From Actinomycetota bacterium (GTDB lineage Bacteria; Actinomycetota; Actinomycetes; Streptosporangiales; Streptosporangiaceae), in contig PMOU01000613.1 of assembly GCA_003161205.1 (NCBI GenBank), positions 4,074 to 15,197 on the forward strand: DNA of 11,124 nt, read 5' to 3'. Both the position numbers and the translations under genes were made by a program. Shown here piece by piece: positions 7,424 through 11,124 of this stretch. The notes under the pieces were generated by a model. That model saw only the letters and a program-made list of their open reading frames with translations. It did no database searches and was not told the DNA's origin. Every line of letters starts with the position of its first letter. Positions within the stretch are counted from its first letter, which is position 1.

Positions 7424-9382
7424 TCACCGGTGGTACTCCGTCCGCATGCCGAGCGGCAGGTCCAGCGGCGGCCCCGCCGCGGCGGCGGCCCGGGCCTTCG
7501 CGGTCTCTTCCGGGCAGGCGGCGAACAGCCCGGCCAGCGCGGCGGCCTGGCGCCCCCAGACGGCCTGCCAGCGGGGCGGTTCCAGGATGTCGCGCTGGGC
7601 GGCGATGTGGTCCGCGAGCTGCAGCAGCCGCGGGAACTGCGCGGTGAACATCACCGCGTTGCGGCACAGCATGCACATCGCGGGCGCGACGTGGCACAGC
7701 GTCCCAGCCGGGGTGTGCGGGGAGTCATACGGGTCACGGCAGTTCGTCAGGCCCATGTCCAGCTGCCCGGCGCGCAGCGCGGCTGCCTGCCCGGCGCTCA
7801 GCCCCGCCGCCGCGGCGGCCTCCGGCCCGGCCAGGCTTTTCTCGGCGCTTGCGTCGAGGAACACCGGGTGCTTCCCGGTCTTCGCGAAGACCCTGTCCTG
7901 GGCGGCGTTGACGGCCCTGGCGGCCAGCACGTGCGCGGTCGTGCCGTGGGCGTAGTGGCCGCGGAACACCTCCACGTGGTGGTCGTCGCCGGCCAGGTCG
8001 GTCAGGGTCCCGCCGAGGGCGGCCACGCGGGTGGTCTTGGCGGTCTTGCGGAGCCGGCGGGCGTCATGCGGCGCCGAGATCGCCGGCGGGGTGCCGTCCT
8101 CGCCCGGGTGGGCAGTGATCCAGTGGGTAAGCCGGCGCCCCCCTTGCCTGAACAGGGCGGCCCGGGCGCCCAGCCTGGTGTCGTAATCGCGGGCTTCGAC
8201 GGCCAGGAACAGCCAGCCGCCGGCGTCGAACGTCTCCCGGCTGGCGGCGGTAACGGCCAGCAGGCGGCGGATCAGGCCGGGGATGTCCCAGTTCCCGCCG
8301 CCGCGATGCACCCGGTCGCCCGCAACGGGCGGCGGCCCTTCGGGCGGGTGGAGGCGGACGCGGACGCGGCCGGCCCGGGCCTTGGCCTGGCGGAGCCGGA
8401 CCGCACCGTCGCTGAACTCGATATCGGCCAGCGTCAGGTCGGCCAGTTCCTCGGGGGTGCAGTCGGCCATGGCCAGCAGGAGCAGCACCCGGAACGGCTG
8501 CAGGTCCAGTTCGCAGGGGAACAGCAGGCCGCCGGCGGCCATCATCAGCCCGAAGCGGCCGTGCCGGTGCCCGGCGCTGGCGCCCAGCATCTGGCGGACC
8601 GCGGCCGGCCAGGCGGCGACCTTCTCCGGCAGCCCGGCGTGCAGCGCCGTCGTGGTCAAGATGCCATGACGGGCGGCCCACACCAGGTTCGCCGGCTCGC
8701 CCCATCCCCTCAGCCGGGGGTCCTCGCCGCCGGCCAGCAGCGCCGTGCCCCTGGCCAGGCGCGCTTCCAGCGCGGTGATGTCCGCCCGCGCCATCTTCCG
8801 CAGCATCAGCCGCTCGGCGTTGGAGAACTCATCCAGCGGCGTCGTCGTGCCCTTGCCGAACATCGGCCGCGCGGCGGCCAGCGCCCGCAGCCGCTCATCA
8901 ACGCCCGCATCCCGCGCTGCCCGCTGCCCGATCAATGTGAAGAGCACGACGACGCTCTGGTAGGGCTGCTGCGAGCGCGGGCCGTGCTGCTGGCGCAGCG
9001 CCGTCTCCCAGCCGCGGATGATCTCGGCCAGGTCGACGGGGCCGCCGTCGAGGCGGGCCGCGGCAGGATCAGCGCCCGCCGTGCGGCACCACCGGTCGGT
9101 GAAGCCGGCGAAGCCGCGGATCGCGACCGCGTAGCGTGACCCGTCGGCCAGCGCGGTCACCCGCGCATACCGGACCCACTCATCAGCCAGTTGCGCCGCC
9201 AGCAGCGAGCAGGCGAACGCCTGCGGATCAACCCGGTAGGTGCGCACGGCGTCCCGGTGCCGCGACTGGACGACCCGCACGCCGATCCGCGCGCCTGGCT
9301 CTGCCAGCGCGCCAGTCTCCGCGACCGGGACCGCGTCAGGCCGGGGCGCCCGCACCGCGTGGTGCTCGCCGCGGCGCGGCAT
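7424..9382 (-). CDS. Tyrosine recombinase-family protein R2, catalytic residues degenerate
   Basis: The 652-aa protein sits second in the operon, the position and size of TnpB in Tn554 (630 aa). A SAM-like DNA-binding region is likely in the first 200 residues. The catalytic fold is suggested by LLLLAMADCTPEELADLTL (300-318), PHDARRLRKTAKT (438-450) and FRGHYAHGTTAHVLA (473-487). The first block has Cys-Thr-Pro where the first catalytic Arg is expected, and no Tyr follows GHYAHG at the usual distance, so it may be a non-catalytic partner. A C-terminal Cys548/563/570/573 set (C-x14-C-x6-C-x2-C) resembles a zinc finger. ATG at 9382 overlaps the R1 stop as TGATG and has GGGAGGA (complement of 9390-9396) 7 nt upstream; the earlier ATG at 9448 lacks this signal and would overlap R1 by 67 bp. 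Confidence 0.75.
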   Translation of the reverse strand: MPRRGEHHAVRAPRPDAVPVAETGALAEPGARIGVRVVQSRHRDAVRTYRVDPQAFACSLLAAQLADEWVRYARVTALADGSRYAVAIRGFAGFTDRWCRTAGADPAAARLDGGPVDLAEIIRGWETALRQQHGPRSQQPYQSVVVLFTLIGQRAARDAGVDERLRALAAARPMFGKGTTTPLDEFSNAERLMLRKMARADITALEARLARGTALLAGGEDPRLRGWGEPANLVWAARHGILTTTALHAGLPEKVAAWPAAVRQMLGASAGHRHGRFGLMMAAGGLLFPCELDLQPFRVLLLLAMADCTPEELADLTLADIEFSDGAVRLRQAKARAGRVRVRLHPPEGPPPVAGDRVHRGGGNWDIPGLIRRLLAVTAASRETFDAGGWLFLAVEARDYDTRLGARAALFRQGGRRLTHWITAHPGEDGTPPAISAPHDARRLRKTAKTTRVAALGGTLTDLAGDDHHVEVFRGHYAHGTTAHVLAARAVNAAQDRVFAKTGKHPVFLDASAEKSLAGPEAAAAAGLSAGQAAALRAGQLDMGLTNCRDPYDSPHTPAGTLCHVAPAMCMLCRNAVMFTAQFPRLLQLADHIAAQRDILEPPRWQAVWGRQAAALAGLFAACPEETAKARAAAAAGPPLDLPLGMRTEYHR

Positions 9383-10836
9383 CAGCGGGTCCTCCCGCCG
9401 GCCACGAGCGTGGCATAGTCGGCGTAGGTTGTCTCCGCGTCGTTCCACTCCGCTACCGCCTGCGCGACCAGCGCACTGGTCTGCCCCAGGTAAGTGAGGT
9501 ACCGCATCGTCGAGGCAGGAGCGCGGTGGCCCAGGAGACGCTGCACGATCAGCAGCGGGTTAAGGGCGATGTGACCGGCCAGGTAGCCGCCGTGCCCGGC
9601 CGCCTCCCGCTGGGTCCTCTCCGCCTCGATGACCAGCTCAGTGAGTTGCTGCAGCATGAAAACCGCGAAAGTGCGCCTTAGATCATGTATTCGGAATCGG
9701 CGCGGCATCTCCGCCGGCAGTCCGTGCCCGGCCGCGATCCGCACCGCCCGGCCATGGGCGGATGAGAACACCTGCTCCCATCGCTGCTTGGTCAGCATCC
9801 GCCCGCCCCGCCCGGCGAACAGCGCCATCGGCTCCAGCCCGCGGCTGCCCTCGGTCACGGTGATCTGGCGCAGCTGGGCGGGCATCGCCGCGACCCGGAA
9901 CACGCGCCGCCGCCCGTGCAGGCACCCGGTCAGCCGCATCGCCGCCGTGTCCACGTCGCTGACCACGAACAGTTCCTCGCGGCGGCCGGCCAGGACCGCG
10001 GCCGACCGGCGGATCACCGAGGCACGCTCAGTGCGCCGGTACACATCGATCTCGCGAAGCGTCGCGTGCTGGATCAGCACATCGCGGGGCAGGCCGTACT
10101 TCGCGGTCGCCTGCAGCCGAACCGTCACCGGCAGGCCATCACGTCCAGGGGGCGCGACCTCGATGTCCAGCAGGCAGGAGAACTCCCGCAGCCGCATGCC
10201 GGTGGTCACCGCCAGTTCCGCCGCCGCGCAGTTGCGCAGCGGCGCCGCCCCGCGGAACGACCGGTCGGCGTCACCGCCGGGCAGCAGCCCGCGCAGCCCG
10301 ACCTGCCGCAGCAGCCGCCACTGCCGGTAGGTCAGGCAGCGGACATCCAGGTCAACGGTCGCGCCCCAGGCCAGCACGTCACGGCCTCCAGGCCGCCGGA
10401 AGTACGGCCACGCCGCCAGCCTCCCGGCCTGCACCGCCCAGCCGTAGAAACTGTTGACCGCCGCCCGGCGGCGCTTCCACGTGGCCGCCGACACCGGCCG
10501 CTCCCGGTCCCGGGTGCAGTACTCCCGGTAGGCCACCAGGTCATCCTCCCCAGCCGACAGCAGATCAGACGGCACCGGCAGCCGCCCCAGAAAGGCGGCC
10601 AGGTCGAGCAGGTCATGGGCGTAATCGGCCATGGTGGAGGCCGCCAGCGACTTCGACAGCTGGAAGAAGAACGAGCACAGCGGCTCCGCGGGCCGCATGT
10701 CCGGGCCCAGGATGAACGGGGTGCCCTCCGCCACCGCACCGTCGCGCTCCACGTACGCCACAGCATCCAGATCCATCCCGGGCACCGGGACGAAGTACCG
10801 CCGCACCTTCTGATGCGACACGAAGTAGTGATCCAC
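9382..10836 (-). CDS. Tyrosine recombinase R1 (Tn554 TnpA-like), intact
   Basis: The 484-aa integrase-type recombinase has an N-terminal core-binding region at about 55-145 and a catalytic domain from about 200. The full set is present: Arg215 in TTGMRLREFS, His384-x-x-Arg387 in RIHDLRRTF, His437 in LLGHRAP and the nucleophile Tyr446 in TMRYLTYL. It would cut and join the transposon ends through a 3'-phosphotyrosine. GTG at 10836 is chosen because GAAAGG (complement of 10843-10848) stands 6 nt upstream. The ATGs at 10932 and 10965 would put the start in the terminal repeat or even in the flanking gene and add a non-conserved leader. It is the first gene of the operon, starting about 115 bp inside the right end, and is followed by R2 with a one-base overlap. 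It is longer than Tn554 TnpA (361 aa). Confidence 0.88.
   Translation of the reverse strand: MDHYFVSHQKVRRYFVPVPGMDLDAVAYVERDGAVAEGTPFILGPDMRPAEPLCSFFFQLSKSLAASTMADYAHDLLDLAAFLGRLPVPSDLLSAGEDDLVAYREYCTRDRERPVSAATWKRRRAAVNSFYGWAVQAGRLAAWPYFRRPGGRDVLAWGATVDLDVRCLTYRQWRLLRQVGLRGLLPGGDADRSFRGAAPLRNCAAAELAVTTGMRLREFSCLLDIEVAPPGRDGLPVTVRLQATAKYGLPRDVLIQHATLREIDVYRRTERASVIRRSAAVLAGRREELFVVSDVDTAAMRLTGCLHGRRRVFRVAAMPAQLRQITVTEGSRGLEPMALFAGRGGRMLTKQRWEQVFSSAHGRAVRIAAGHGLPAEMPRRFRIHDLRRTFAVFMLQQLTELVIEAERTQREAAGHGGYLAGHIALNPLLIVQRLLGHRAPASTMRYLTYLGQTSALVAQAVAEWNDAETTYADYATLVAGGRTR
9390..9396 (-). promoter_or_regulatory. Ribosome binding site of R2 inside R1
   Basis: GGGAGGA on the minus strand, 7 nt before ATG at 9382. 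It decides the R2 start and supports translational coupling with R1. Confidence 0.65.
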
Positions 10837-10842
10837 GCCTGA

Positions 10843-10848
10843 CCTTTC
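10843..10848 (-). promoter_or_regulatory. Ribosome binding site of R1
   Basis: GAAAGG on the minus strand, 6 nt before GTG at 10836. It favours this start over the upstream ATGs, which lack such a signal and fall in the end of the element or beyond it. Confidence 0.6.
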
Positions 10849-10876
10849 GAAGACGGCAGCAAGCAACAAGCCCAGG

Positions 10877-10885
10877 ACAGTAACA
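10877..10885 (-). repeat. TGTTACTGT, right copy, upstream of recombinase 1
   Basis: This is the inverted partner of the left 9-mer, ending 40 bp before the GTG of recombinase 1. It may be an inner recombinase-binding site or an extended -10 for the recombinase operon. Both readings are inference. Confidence 0.35.
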
Positions 10886-10923
10886 GGCGTGAAGAGACCA
10901 TCTATCTGGTGATTTAGGGGGCA

Positions 10924-10940
10924 CTGAGACATCCCCGAAC
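10924..10940 (-). repeat. Right subterminal inverted repeat of the transposon
   Basis: On the minus strand GTTCG (10940-10936), GGGA, then TGTCTCAG (10931-10924), beginning 19 bp inside the right end. It mirrors the left copy with a 3-bp longer gap between the two blocks. Confidence 0.6.
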
Positions 10941-10950
10941 CCTTGCCGTA

Positions 10951-11124
10951 ACCGGCACCGAGCACCTGCCCCAGCTCGTCGGCAAACTCACCGGCTACGC
11001 CGAGCAGGCCGGGACCAACACCGCGCTCACGATGCCACTCCTGTTCTGCTTCCCCACCGCGCGCCGCGAGCAGTCCGCCCGCAAGGCACTCGCCGCCACC
11101 GCCGCCGCATCCCTCGACCTACAG
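10951..11124 (+). pseudogene. Replication-relaxation (Replic_Relax) protein, 3' continuation
   Basis: 58 codons are open to the right edge: TGTEHLPQLVGKLTGYAEQA, then a hydrophobic strand MPLLFCFPTARRE. The first lines are what normally follows LLEYDT in this family, so this is the C-terminal continuation of the gene broken at 3690, in the same frame once the transposon is removed. There is no start of its own. The end of the gene lies outside the window. Confidence 0.85.

Larger units (their letters stand above)
3691..10950. mobile_element. Complete Tn554-like three-recombinase transposon, about 7.26 kb
   Basis: The two flanks form one uninterrupted Replic_Relax reading frame when 3691-10950 is removed: GAC ACC G at 3684-3690 joins GC ACC GAG at 10955 onward, giving YDT-GTEHLPQL. 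ACCG is present at both junctions (3687-3690 and 10951-10954), so the exact cut is ambiguous by up to 4 bp. No longer target duplication is visible, in keeping with tyrosine recombinase transposons such as Tn554. Subterminal inverted repeats with TGTCTCAG occur 18-19 bp inside each end. Contents: recombinase operon R1-R2-R3-TnpC-like on the minus strand, entered from the right end, and one cargo gene on the plus strand at the left end, the same overall plan as Tn554 (recombinases at one end, cargo at the other) but with one recombinase more. Confidence 0.85.

Noticed and set aside
7031..9139. Long plus-strand open frame (702 codons) opposite R2 and R3
   Set aside because: Low-complexity Gly/Arg/Gln composition; the minus-strand frames have recombinase motifs and coupled starts.
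10930..10965. Earlier ATG starts for recombinase 1
   Set aside because: The ATG at 10965 lies in the flanking Replic_Relax gene and that at 10932 in the terminal repeat region; GTG 10836 has a proper ribosome binding site.

Overview
The window is very GC-rich with codon third positions mostly G or C, and its proteins (thiamine-binding family protein, replication-relaxation protein, ABC-GAF fusion) look like those of a high-GC actinomycete. I cannot name a genus. No rRNA, tRNA or CRISPR array was seen. The main result is a set of nested insertions.

Layout. (1) 1-1535, minus strand: an ABC-type ATPase fused to a GAF sensor region, running off the left edge. (2) 1657-1809, plus: the first half of a small thiamine-binding family (MTH1187/DUF77) gene, cut off around 1797. 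I take this as the junction of host-type chromosome with an outer mobile or rearranged segment. (3) About 1798-3690: a small hypothetical gene on the minus strand, about 870 bp without a convincing gene, then the first 206 codons of a replication-relaxation (Replic_Relax) gene, a family typical of actinomycete plasmids and integrative conjugative elements. (4) About 3691-10950: a complete, roughly 7.26-kb transposon of the Tn554 type (tyrosine recombinases plus a small TnpC-like protein), inserted inside the Replic_Relax gene. (5) 10951-11124: the Replic_Relax frame resumes exactly where it stopped at 3690 and runs off the right edge.

The inner transposon carries, from right to left on the minus strand, recombinase 1 (R1, 484 aa, full catalytic set), recombinase 2 (R2, 652 aa, lacking recognisable first Arg and Tyr), recombinase 3 (R3, about 805 codons, full catalytic set, an internal duplicated segment, and an in-frame TGA at codon 32) and a 134-aa helix-turn-helix/coiled-coil protein. 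The four reading frames overlap or nearly touch, so they look like one translationally coupled operon reading from the right end inward. At the left end, on the opposite strand, sits one cargo gene: a P-loop kinase-like protein. Short inverted repeats lie about 18-19 bp inside both ends.

Interpretation: an outer plasmid- or ICE-like segment entered a chromosomal thiamine-binding gene, and a three-recombinase Tn554-like transposon later jumped into its replication-relaxation gene. The reconstructed Replic_Relax reading frame makes the inner boundaries unusually secure. The outer boundary is supported on one side only.
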